Positions 36,648 to 46,412 of a DNA stretch of 64,000 nt are shown piece after piece (within the stretch, counting starts at the first letter, position 1; every line of letters starts with the position of its first letter). Location of the stretch: NCBI GenBank assembly GCA_963682175.1, contig OY821789.1, forward strand, positions 5,208,001 through 5,272,000, written 5' to 3'. The notes below the pieces were generated by a model. The model was not told the origin of the DNA. It was given only the letters and a program-made list of their open reading frames with translations, and ran no database searches. A program made the position numbers and the translations under genes. Origin of the DNA: Triglochin maritima. Its lineage: Eukaryota > Streptophyta > Magnoliopsida > Alismatales > Juncaginaceae.

Positions 36648-37019
36648 TTCATTTATCCATATCCCGTTTACCCTCCCCGCATAACCTGCGTAATCCGTTT
36701 ACCCGATCTTAGGGGGGTCGAGTAGTGGTTAAAAAAATTCACCCGACCCCACCCGACCCGACTGCCTTAGACGGGTCGGGTAGCGGTGGGTTCAAAACCT
36801 GCCCCGACCCAACCCGTTTACAGGCATACTGACACGAACTCTTTCCACCTGCCCTTCGGAGAGATGACAATCATGCTGCAAGACGTGATCCAGATCCTGT
36901 GCATTCCTATTGAGAGTCGTGTGGTCAGTGCTCAGGCGTCGACGATTGAGCAGAAGAGTTATGTAGCCGAGCTACGCGGGGTGACTGTTGATGACCTTAG
37001 GAAGGATAACCCATTTTAG
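35316..37019 (+). pseudogene. Plant mobile domain (PMD, aminotransferase-like) relic, split by a hAT element
   Basis: The leader begins with MSRRPGNEPTDAPTLKY (35316). The PMD start appears at 35943 onward (GDPINGSVIPSFSGHIVRRIW, then DRKVLKC) with a TGA stop at 36045-36047, and ITETPLLL and FMERW further on. The domain then resumes after the inserted hAT element at 36829: DTNSFHLPFGEMTIMLQDVIQIL and CIPIES, ending at 37019. In plants this domain is carried by MULE and Ty3-type elements and by a few domesticated genes. In-frame stops, frame changes and the insertion show it is dead. A related leader occurs at 45955-46190. Confidence 0.65.
36218..36828. mobile_element. hAT-type MITE nested in the PMD relic, 611 bp
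   Basis: The ends are TAGGGCTGTAAATGGGGTGGG and, inverted, TATGCCTGTAAACGGGTTGGG (diverged but alignable throughout). The flanks are CTGACATG (36210-36217) and CTGACACG (36829-36836), 7 of 8 identical. The interior is rich in ACCCGACCC and ACCCGCC repeats and holds a (TA)n run at 36608-36640. It interrupts the PMD coding relic between FMERW and DTNSFHLPFGEM. Confidence 0.8.
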
Positions 37020-37646
37020 AGTGGTGGTGGTCTGAGCTAGATGTCCCGACCCGAAAAAAATTGGGTAACTTATATTGCCGGATTCTGACGTTTCGCCTGA
37101 CATTTTCCTTCTATTTTCCTGGTATAGTGAGGAAAACTTAGACAGAAACCTTATTTTTAGAGATGAGACAAAATGTGTATTAAATGGAATGTGACGCTTT
37201 GCCAGACATTTTCCTTCTATTTTAAGTAATTTGCGGACGACGGATAGTAATTCCCTTTTTATTTCAAACTTAAAAGAAACAAGGGGAGTTCACTCTCATT
37301 ATATTAGTTCAGCTCTTAGAAAATACTTATACCGAAACTAAGAAATAATTCGTCAAACTAAAGAAACATTAAGAAGAATAACGAGTTTTTTAAGAAAAAT
37401 GTTACATGTAACTAGTTCATCAAAATTTTCAAAATTAAGAAGGTGGAGGGGGACACACCCCATGATATTTGGTTATTAATTTAGGAAAATATTGTATACA
37501 TTTGGAATATATTGTATACTATTGTCTTAAATAATTCCAAAGTTCAAGAGGACGACTATCACCCTGATATATTTTTTATTTAAATATTGTATAATAATAT
37601 CATTTAAAAAAATCAAAATTCCACGGGAAGCGACTGCCCCCAATAC

Positions 37647-37860
37647 TAGTGTTGTGCATCGGTCCGGGATCGGACCCGGATGCTCTCCAGGGTCCGTTTC
37701 AAAACCTGGACTGATCAGTCCAGTCTGGTCCAAAAACCCGGACCAGGTTTTTGGTATTAAAATGTGAGTTTTGGACCGCGTTCGGACCGAAAACCGGACC
37801 CACCCCGAGTCCAGACCGAACCAGTCGAATTCGGTCCGGACGGAAACCCGCTCAGCCCTA
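37647..37860. mobile_element. Short hAT-type MITE, 214 bp
   Basis: The left end is TAGTGTTGTGC and the right end inverts to TAGGGCTGAGC. The flanks are CCCAATAC (37639-37646) and CCCCATAC (37861-37868), 7 of 8 identical. The interior repeats CGGTCCGG and GGACCGG, giving strong self-complementarity. No coding region. Confidence 0.7.
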
Positions 37861-38236
37861 CCCCATACCCCTGTTCGTTATGCCCGTGCAGTGCTCAAGA
37901 AACCAAAACATCAACTTTTGTAGTACTAAAATTGCGAATGCTCAATATGACAATAGGAGCCACAAGTTCTCGTGCACGTACCTGTTCAGGTCCATTAATG
38001 CACCTGCACATGTGTGTGATTTTTTTGTTGATAATTTGGAATTGTTTTCATTAATATAAATAAAAATTGTCTCGTCATTAATATAATTTGGAACCACAGC
38101 CACAGCCGACACAATTAAAAAAACAGGGTCTTAAGTCGTACAAAAATCCGCCCTAGTAGGCCGACACAATTCTACAACCAATCAAGCGAAGTAGATAATG
38201 GTCCTTCCTAATGATCCGGCCTAATCCCAAGTGCGT

Positions 38237-38880
38237 CTAATACTCTAGTGCTGGTTTGGACCATTGGCCTGTGGTGGTCCGTGGTCCGTCAACAACAAGT
38301 GACTGGTTGTCTCCCGTAGTGGTGGAGGTGCCCGGCGGTGGGAAGCCCATCTGTTCAGGCTGAAGAGGTGTGGCCGTTGCAGGCTCTCCAAAGAAGAGGG
38401 TCCTTGCACGTTTAGTCGACGTCTCTTGCTCCAAAGGCTCGCCACCCAGCTTCACCGAAATTATTATGCATGATACTATCAAAAGTGTGACAAGTTTTCC
38501 TAAAAATGCGATTGTTCAGTTCATTCCAAATAATCCAAAAGAAGCAATTTATTAATACGTTCCATTACTTTGTTAGCAAATCAAGTCGATTTGCAACAAC
38601 AGACCGAAAGCCTTCATTATTTCCTATGACAAGATTTAGATCAATGGAACAAGTTTTTTCCAAAAATTGAAAACAAAGTCGCAATGGAAAAAGAGATGTC
38701 GAATTGTTTCATTTTCAAGACCACGAGGTGGGCATTGTCTTTAGTAAGAACGTTGATTCGTTATTGGATTAGATTATCTTTAGTAACAATCTTTCCTTGT
38801 GCCATTGTCCATGCAAAGACTTGTACTTCGGTTGGGCAAGGAGTTTTACAAATTTGATTGAATAAAAAGGATATCGGAAC
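38237..38880 (-). pseudogene. Non-LTR retrotransposon fragment: RT zinc-binding (zf-RVT) domain
   Basis: On the minus strand the sequence reads VQVFAWTMAQGKIVTKDNLI, then in another frame CPPRGLENETIRHLFFHCDF, then a low-complexity tail with VKLGGEPLEQE (38482-38237). This is the reverse-transcriptase zinc-binding domain found at the C-terminus of plant LINE ORF2. The second Cys of the CPxC pair is Arg and the frame shifts more than once, so it is a remnant. A better kept copy lies at 56283-56830. Confidence 0.6.
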
Positions 38881-39263
38881 CCCCGTCAACAACGAGGTCA
38901 TAGAAACTTTTGGAAGTGGATTATGTGCTTATGTAACCTGTTCAATATGTATGATTGTGATCACTGATCTAAACACGAACATGTCACATTAATGAATGAA
39001 CAATATATAAGAGCATTAAGATTGAACGCAATAGATTAATCCAAATTAAGCATGCACGAACCAACATTAATCCACTCCCTTTCCAATAACAATTAATCAA
39101 GCTCACTTAAGGTCGAACTCTCACCAGTCCACCACATTCCAACGCATGATTTTCCTATAAAATAAGCACTTTGGGAAATAATGTACATGCAACACAAGCA
39201 AAAGAAACCAAAACTAAAACATAAAAGCATCGAACATCGATCGTGTTAAAGACTCGTAAAAGC

Positions 39264-40382
39264 TTAATCTAATATTCGTCGTTTCGAGGTGAAAGTAGTA
39301 ATAGTATTCCCAATAATCGGTCGTTGGCTCATGTAACCAAGCCAACTCCAAACCTCCGCCTCCTTCTTCCTCTTACCACTTGCCTCTGGTATCACCCCAC
39401 CAACACGAATGTCAACCCCAAATAGCCGGACCACCGGCAACTGAATCGCTCTACAAGTCCGGCACCAGTCCCCACCCATTCTTGGTGTCCACTCGATCCA
39501 AAGTTTCCGATCGGCCCCGACCGACCGGAAAAAACTAACCACATCACCAGCCTTAAGATTCTTGTCCTTAACAAACCTACTCCACCCTTTGGTGAGAACG
39601 TAGCTCTGGCTACTATTCCAGAAAGAGTACTGGAACCTCCATACCTTCCCGGTCCGATCCTCGAAGGTAAGAAGCACGCCTTTCGACGTCTCCTTCTTTC
39701 CGAACATCACCGGGAAGTGCTTCTCCGCGTGCTGTTTCGGGATCACCAACCTATTAAGCTTCCCGACGTCGCTGGGCGTCACCACTTTGTCGAAAAGATG
39801 CACTCTTTCCAACCCCACGAAGTCGCGTCGAAAGTCGGGTTGAACGCCGGGGAAATCCCGGCTCTGCCGGAGCTCGTCGTTGTAGGTGTGCTTCCTCAAC
39901 ATGTCGACTATTTCGGCTTTGGAGTGGCACCTGAGGAATTCCAGCTCGGCCTCGTCGATATTCGAGAGATGTGCGAAGTTGGCGACGGCGTCGGTCCCAC
40001 GGAAGCGCTGGGCCGCCACGTCGTAGGCCTTGGCAGCGTCGGCCTCTTCGCCGAAGGTTCCGAGCCACACTCGGTTATGCTTCTCGTATATCTGGGCCCC
40101 CCACCGCCCATTAGGCTGCGGCACGACGCCTTTGTATTTGGACGACGGCAGCTTCTTGGACTCCGTCTCGCCACCTAGCTCGGGCGGGTCGATGACGTCG
40201 CTCGCTCCGCTGCCGAGCCGCCGCAGTGGCTTCGGGATGGTTTCAGTGTTGATGCACGATGATGATGAGTCGTCGTTGACTGCGTTGTTATCGGTCCACA
40301 TGGCGCCGTTATTTAAAACCACATCTTTGTTTGGAATTGGATGTTTAGGAAGGAGTTTTTGTTGGAGTGGTGAGAATTCCAT
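39264..40382 (-). CDS. RAV1: RAV-family AP2/B3 transcription factor
   Basis: A single-exon gene of 372 residues. RAV proteins (RAV1, TEMPRANILLO and relatives) bind bipartite CAACA and CACCTG sites through two domains and mostly repress, for example flowering and growth genes. Seen here: AP2/ERF domain at about 82-136 ([44 protein letters not shown]), B3 domain at about 194-302 ([50 protein letters not shown]), and the B3 repression motif RLFGV at 319-323. The absence of introns and the length are usual for the family. A TATAAATA box lies about 125 bases upstream of the ATG. I cannot decide between the RAV1 and TEM subgroups, so the symbol is a family-level choice. Confidence 0.93.
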   Translation of the reverse strand: MEFSPLQQKLLPKHPIPNKDVVLNNGAMWTDNNAVNDDSSSSCINTETIPKPLRRLGSGASDVIDPPELGGETESKKLPSSKYKGVVPQPNGRWGAQIYEKHNRVWLGTFGEEADAAKAYDVAAQRFRGTDAVANFAHLSNIDEAELEFLRCHSKAEIVDMLRKHTYNDELRQSRDFPGVQPDFRRDFVGLERVHLFDKVVTPSDVGKLNRLVIPKQHAEKHFPVMFGKKETSKGVLLTFEDRTGKVWRFQYSFWNSSQSYVLTKGWSRFVKDKNLKAGDVVSFFRSVGADRKLWIEWTPRMGGDWCRTCRAIQLPVVRLFGVDIRVGGVIPEASGKRKKEAEVWSWLGYMSQRPIIGNTITTFTSKRRILD

Positions 40383-40506
40383 GTTAATTTGTTTGGTGTT
40401 GGTAATTGGGATAAGCTTAATTATGTGAGTGGAAGCTTATTGTGTGTCGCACTGTTTGTTAAACAAAGGTGGGCGGATGTGGAGTCTTCATTGTTTGGAG
40501 GAGAGG

Positions 40507-40516
40507 TATATTTATA
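40507..40516 (-). promoter_or_regulatory. TATA box of the RAV gene
   Basis: On the minus strand the sequence is GGGTATAAATATACC. The canonical TATAAATA lies about 125 bases upstream of the start codon, leaving a plausible leader of about 95 bases. Confidence 0.65.
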
Positions 40517-40529
40517 CCCAAATGATGCA

Positions 40530-43500
40530 TCCAACTTGTTGGTAGCGTTTAACAACATAAAATTATAATAGTAATTGATATATATAATTTGTAACAGACA
40601 ACTTGCATCTATATACGTATACGTGTGAGTATGTGACTATGTAATTAGAGGGGGGGTTTATTCAACTTATTGTTTTTCCAATACCTTTAGCTTAAACGGA
40701 GTTAGAGTTGATTATTATTATTAAAGGTTAGATATTAAACTTAAAATCAATTGATATTTGCGAAGAGACTCGTGGTTTTGTAACTGAAGAGGGTATTTTC
40801 AAGTTTCAACCCTTCAGTGTGACTCTTTATTAACACTGTCTTGTATGTATGATCAGGATTACTTTTTGTGTTTATGGATGAACAATACGAGTGAATAATT
40901 TTTGGTGTCTACACATGGACAATTCGACTCCATGGGTTCAGTTGGCTATTAATTGGACTATTTCAGCTGTAATACCGTATTAAATTATGAATGTTAAACT
41001 CAAGGAACATGATCAGTATTTAATTTTAGAATTTAAGAGAACGGTCTTACCTTTTCAACGTGAGATTATTGTCCAGCAAATTATATATATATATATATAT
41101 AATATCTCCTGATACGTATTTTGTTATAGATAGGCTATCATCATTGCTTCATTGCAGGGGCTCGTGGATGTTGGTAGCAATAGTGGGGGGAAGGGGAAGG
41201 GGAAGGGGAAGGGGAAGGAGGGATGAACGGGTGGAGCAACGACAAAGAAGGAGCAAGTTGAGGGGTGGGAAATGGCTGGTGGGCCATGCATGACTTCAAG
41301 GTTCATCCCCCCTCCAGAGTTTTCTTTTCTAATAATTATATTATTTGACTTCTAGATATTAATTTTTTAACTCCCAGTCATCCCACAGAACAATTTATTC
41401 TCCTCGATAATAATTCCGTCCTTCACCTGAAGAACTTGGCGTTTGGTGTGCCTCAGAGCTGATGAAAATCAGAAAATGGTTGAGTTTAACAAAATTACTT
41501 ATATATATTCATTATAAACACACTTTCTTGTACATCAGAGATCAGACCAGCCATATCGTAATCATGCATGATGCTTCTGTCGTATGGGTTTCTCTTCAAA
41601 GAATTAATGGGAATGTTCTATGAATTATGAGTACCTTCAATTTTTACAGAAATATTTATTTTCAACAACTTTCCTTGCATGTGATTTCATGATTTCTTTG
41701 TTGGGTCTAAAATATGTAGAATTCAAAATTTGTGATATTATTTATAGAAACTAGATGTTTTGATTGATCAGGAGGCCATTGAGTTCGATCTCCGAAGATA
41801 TGATATTGACGTGTAGATTTCATTTCATAGCGAATTGATGTTGGATATATTGCTGTATTATATATATTATCTTCTGAAATTTAACTTATATATCTAGACA
41901 TTACATTCACATACAAGCTAATATGTGATAACACACGTATTAGGCCCAAGTGGGCTGAAATCCAGTGACGTGTATATATAACCTCCAGGACTTGCCATAC
42001 ACTGAGGTAAGATTGATGGAGATTCTAAATCTACTCTCCCACGGTATAACACTTCAAGCAACCTTCTTACACAGACCCAAAAATCACATCACCTCCAACA
42101 ATGTATTACTTGTTAACATCTTTAAATCCTCTTTTAGTTATGACCTAGTGAGTTTAAGACAGCGAAAGACATATGAGATCACTTTTAGTTCCCAAAAACA
42201 AGAGACTCTCGAAAACTCTCATCGCAAAGAAGTCCTTTGAATTCAAGTTCAATATGGATTCGAGTGTCACCTCACAAGTAATTGAGTTTGAGAACATGAG
42301 AAACATGTTGAAAGATGTTAACTCTGATTTGTCCGATAATGCCTTTGTTGGTCGTGTTGAGTAAGTTATCTACTGAATGAAGTTATTTTAAAACTGAAAT
42401 GTATAAAAAACATATGGGTATGTATCGCATAACGACATGATGTATGAATTACACCCACACTAGCCAATTGTATGGATTACAACCATACTAGCAAATCCTA
42501 CCTTGTTACTTTCTAAAAATCCATGTGCGGATAACTACGATCAATCTGCTGCGCTGAGGTACAACTTACTGTGCGATGGGGAGAAAATAACTTACTGAGT
42601 TCATAATGAAAGTGGGCCTCTGGTCTAACCAATTAAGTATGTATTGGTAGAAAGGGTCACCCTCGAGCCACTTCGGTAGGCTCTAATTGGATGGACAGTT
42701 TCCAAATGAGTTGTGGCTGTGGTTGTTGCAGGTTGTTAGATTCATACTTAAAGTTTGCATTTATGTTGATTTCGTTCCGTTTTTCTTTTTCGTGACCAAG
42801 TTTTCTCTTTGGATTTGCATCTATATTATTGTAATCGTACAAAGGGTATTTTCTTTGAAAGAATAATGATATTACAAATGTCAGAGGTTTTCTCTTCGGG
42901 TTGGATTAACTCACCAGAAGTTCATACAATAGAAACCCGTATGAAGGCACAACATTATCAGAAATTAATTAACATGAGTTAATATTTAATTAGCATGATC
43001 ATATAATGCCCAACTTGAACACCCAAAGGTATACCATTCTTTTGCCCCCGTAAAAACAAGCAATTTTATAAGAAATCGAAACAACTAATTTTGAAGAGAA
43101 ATTGCACGAACCAGTAACCACATGTATCATGACCAATTACACAACTTTTACTTGAATTCTCTAGTATACACTCCATTTAATTTAGTGTAACAGTCACTTT
43201 TTACTATGCTTTTATTCAACAGTAGAAATTTATTAGCAGAACAAACATGCAAGCAGCAAGCGTGGTGCATATACTTTTCACTAAAAGATAATCCGTAATA
43301 GTTGTCGCCAAATCCAAACCTTACATTGTTGATAGTTTGATACAACACCAACTAGTGCATGGGGGGGATCAAATAATGGAATATCATCGTGTGGCCAGAC
43401 AAGGACAGGTACATTAACCTCTTTCATCACAGCGAAGCACCACAGATTAGGAACCGGAAATATCTGATCATTAAGGTACCATAGTTAGCACTGTAACTTA

Positions 43501-43840
43501 ACTATATAGCCATGACTTCCACCAATCCAGATATTTGAAAACGTGTATAGTTTGAATGTAGAGAAGTCCTCGAAGTCCTCACCTTCTTTGATAAGGCAGC
43601 TGTAGCTGTCAGGAAAATTAAAAATGGTTGGGTGTCCAAATTTAAAGTTCGATTATTTAATTGAATACACCTCGATAGTTGTGAAATTGGAGATTTGCAC
43701 ACCAAAAGAAAGTTATTAGTTAAATACACCTGCTTTTAGTAAAATATGGTCTTAAACGTCTTTTTCAGAGTGAGATTGAACTGGGTGTCATGTCGTGCCA
43801 CAAGGCTCGTCGGCCTGAATTCTACGGGGGAAAACGATTA
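40530..43840. other. Intergenic stretch with simple repeats, no gene recognised
   Basis: It contains (TA)n near 41082 and a (GGGGAA)n run at about 41185-41220. At 42254 an ATG opens a 36-codon frame (MDSSVTSQVIEFENMRNML...) that runs into a good donor sequence, GAGTAAGTT, near 42359. It could be an isolated first exon, but no second exon or family match is seen. Confidence 0.4.
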
Positions 43841-44112
43841 GCGGACGCTAGCGTTCGGGACGCGCGCTTACGTGGTCAGCCCAGTCAGCAGACGCGTTTG
43901 AGTTGGCAGTCTCCACAGAAAAAGTTTATTTTTTATTTTATTCCTCGTTTCGTACAAATGTCTACATCCCTCCATCCCTCATTAATGCGTCTCAAATCAC
44001 TCATTTTCCATGAACATTTTGGCTCTCCTACACAGCACAGGAGACTTGTTATAAATCTCAACATGCGTCTTCCTTTTTCTTCCCTTCTCTTCTGTGGTCT
44101 TACCTCTGTGCT

Positions 44113-44349
44113 TTGATGGAAATCGTTCATGTGTCTTTCCAAGTGGAGCAACCGACAAACGTTCCTAAGGAGGGGATGTTTTTCCCCTCTTTCGAAGAAG
44201 CCCAAACATTTTACGTTGCTTATGATGATTCTTGTGGTTTTTGTGTTAAGAAAAGGCATCACACCCGTTTGTTTGCTACCTCTGGGTCAGGTGTTAATGT
44301 GCTGGAACGAGATGCAATGGTGTCAAAGCTTCCGAGGATTTTGGCGTGA
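44113..44349 (+). pseudogene. FAR1-type DNA-binding domain fragment inside E2
   Basis: The frame reads MEIVHVSFQVEQ, then PKEGMFFPSFEEAQTFYVAY and GFCVKKRHHTR. This is the start of the FAR1 DNA-binding domain (P..GM.F.S.EEA..FY..YA...GF.V), shared by FHY3/FAR1 factors and their MULE transposase ancestors. It stops after 78 codons, before the zinc-binding part, and runs into repeats. It may be captured host sequence or a transposase remnant. Confidence 0.6.
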
Positions 44350-44484
44350 TGTTCTACTGTTAAAAGTTCAATCAGAAAGTTCTATGCTTTTGCGTATAAT
44401 TCCACATATACAACAAACAAGACCAAAGTCATCCTTAAGAATGTAGGAATGATCACATTCTTCTTCATTTTCTTCATGTACAAC

Positions 44485-45590
44485 AGTTGTATGTCTGTTT
44501 GGAATAAGAAGTCAGTCTGTTCGGAATATGTTGTGTGTCTGTTCGGAATAAGAAGTCTGTCTGTTCGGATTAAGTGGTGTGTATGTTCGGAATACTTTCT
44601 GTTCCATTTCTGCACAAATTTTCAACATAATCTGAACAAACATTTTACATAAACTGGACAAACATTTTACATAAACAAAACAAATTTTCTACATAAACAA
44701 GACAATCTTTCTACATAAATAATACAAACTTTCTGTTCCGTTTCTGGACACACTTTCTATGCTTTTGCGTGTAATTTCACATATACAACAAACAAGACCA
44801 AAGTCATCCTTAAAAATGTAGGAATGATCACATTCTTCTTCATTTTCTTCATGTATAACAGTTGTATGTCAGTTCGGAATAAGAAGTCTATCTGTTCGGA
44901 ATATGTTGTATGTCTGTTCGGATTAAGTTGTACGTCTGTTCGGAATAAGAAGTCTGTCTGTTCGGAATATGTTGTGTGTCTGTTCGGAATAAGAAGTTTG
45001 TCTGTTCGGAATAAGAAGTCTTTCTGTTCGGAATAAGAAGTCTGTCTGTTTGGATTAACTTGTGCGTCTGTTCGGAATAAGAAGTCTGTCTGTTCGGAAT
45101 ATGTTGTGTGTCTGTTCGGATTAACTTGTGCGTCTGTTCGGAATAAGAAGTCTGTCTGTTCGGAATATGTTGTGTGTCTGTTCGGATTAAGTTGTGCGTC
45201 TGTTCGGAATAAGAAGTCTGTCTGTTCGGAATATGTTGTTTGTCTGTTCGGAATATGTTGTGTGTTTGTTCGGAATAAGAAGTCTTTCTGTTCGGAATAA
45301 GAAGTATGTCTGTTCGGAATAAGAAGTCTTTCTGTTCGGAATAAGAAGTATGTCTGTTCGGAATAAGTAGTCTGTCTGTTCGGAATATGTTGTGTGTCTG
45401 TTCGGATTAAGTTGTGTGTCTGTTCGGATTAAGTTGTGTGTCTGTTCGGAATATGTTGTGTGTCTGTTCGGATTAAGTTGTGTGTCTGTTCGGAATAAGA
45501 AGTCTGTCTGTTCGGATTAAGTTGTGCGTCTGTTCGGAATAAGAAGACTGTCTGTTCGGAATATGTTGTGTGTCTGTTTGGATTAAGTTG
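44485..45590. repeat. 22-bp minisatellite, inverted relative to the E1 array
   Basis: Tandem units such as TCTGTTCGGAATAAGAAGTCTG, TCTGTTCGGAATATGTTGTGTG and TCTGTTCGGATTAAGTTGTGCG, each 22 bp, alternate. The core read on the other strand is CTTATTCCGAACAGA, the E1 unit with one change. Confidence 0.9.
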
Positions 45591-45954
45591 ATCCAACCTA
45601 AAAGTTAAAAACAATATTTTATTATGATAAGTCTGGACTAGGGTCTGCACGCTGTCCTAGGGTCTGCACGCTGTCCTAGGGTCTGCACTATCTGTGTATT
45701 GGGAAAAGAATCGTTCAACCTAAAGAACCGGCGTTTTTAAGAAGACCAAAGCACGTGAAGAGAAATTTTGCTGACTGGACGCTGACTCAACACGTCCACG
45801 TAAGGCGCGTCCGTGACGCCCGCGTCCGTGTATAAGGACCCTTCTACGGGACGTGTCGGGTCGGCACGATCCGTTACCCAGGTATGGGAGATCCACAAAT
45901 ATCTTTATTTTTTTATATTACTTTACCGATCTTTTTGCATTCAACCTTGGAGAA

Positions 45955-46190
45955 ACCAAAAAATACATAAATCTGCTAATTTTATTTCTGAATTGTTAAA
46001 CATCGTCCCAAAATTACTTAAATCGACCCATAAAATTACCATTTTGTCATTCTCTCATTTCTACTGCTATAACGCGACATTTTACCCTCCTATCACACAT
46101 CTCTCTTCATCTTTATCTTATAATCATAAAAAATAATGTTTTGGAGGTCAGTAATGAGCCAACGGACGCCCCAGTGTACTCGAATCTGGT
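45955..46190 (+). pseudogene. Second copy of the PMD element leader
   Basis: It is similar over roughly 230 bp to 35150-35375 (shared AATTACTTAAATCG, TCATTCTCTCATTTCTACT, CTCTCTTCAT, AATGAGCCAAC, GA-GCCCC). Its ATG (46136) is followed by a one-base deletion relative to the other copy, so the MSRRPGNEPTDAP frame is lost. No PMD body follows. Confidence 0.55.
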
Positions 46191-46227
46191 AAATATCTAA
46201 CATCTTTTTAATAAAAAAATAATAAAC

Positions 46228-46412
46228 AATAATAAAAAATTACGAGCGTCCGAAGGAGCCGCCCCCCCGTAGGAGGGGGCGTCTGGGTAAGACGCCTCCC
46301 CCAAAGGGGAGGCGTTTTACCCAGACGCCCCGCCCATGGGACATACGTCTTACCCAAACGCCCCCTCCTACGTGGGGGCGGCTCCTTCGGACGCCCGTAA
46401 TTTTTTATTATT
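46228..46412. repeat. GC-rich fold-back with 67-bp arms
   Basis: The left arm 46228-46294 and right arm 46346-46412 are inverted copies with about three mismatches (core GCGTCCGAAGGAGCCGCC). A second hairpin, 46281-46326, overlaps the left arm (GTCTGGGTAAGACGCC against GGCGTTTTACCCAGAC). This GC-rich island lies in AT-rich flanks with AATAATAAAAAATTACG at both outer edges. It is probably a small fold-back MITE. Confidence 0.8.

Larger units (their letters stand above)
43841..45829. mobile_element. Element E2: relative of E1 with FAR1 fragment and minisatellite
   Basis: The left end (GCGGACGCTAGCG, then GGGACGCG and TTACGTGG at 43841-43874) inverts to the right end (CCACGTAAGGCGCGTCC, then GACGCCCGCGTCCGT, ending 45829). 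The right shoulder (45582-45800) repeats E1's 10717-10925 almost word for word. It contains a FAR1-type fragment (44113-44349), a ~110-bp direct duplication (about 44345-44480 and 44752-44880) and the 22-bp array. There is no transposase and no clear target duplication. MULE affiliation is suggested by the GC-rich ends and the FAR1-related cargo. Confidence 0.65.

Noticed and set aside
39717..40178. Plus-strand frames opposite the RAV gene
   Set aside because: Shadows of the AP2/B3 coding sequence on the other strand.
44449..45300. Repeated [15 protein letters not shown] frames
   Set aside because: Translation of the E2 tandem array; frames change between blocks, so it is not a gene.
9166..45829. 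CRISPR-like array because of regular short repeats
   Set aside because: Units are contiguous tandem repeats without unique spacers, and this is a plant nuclear sequence.
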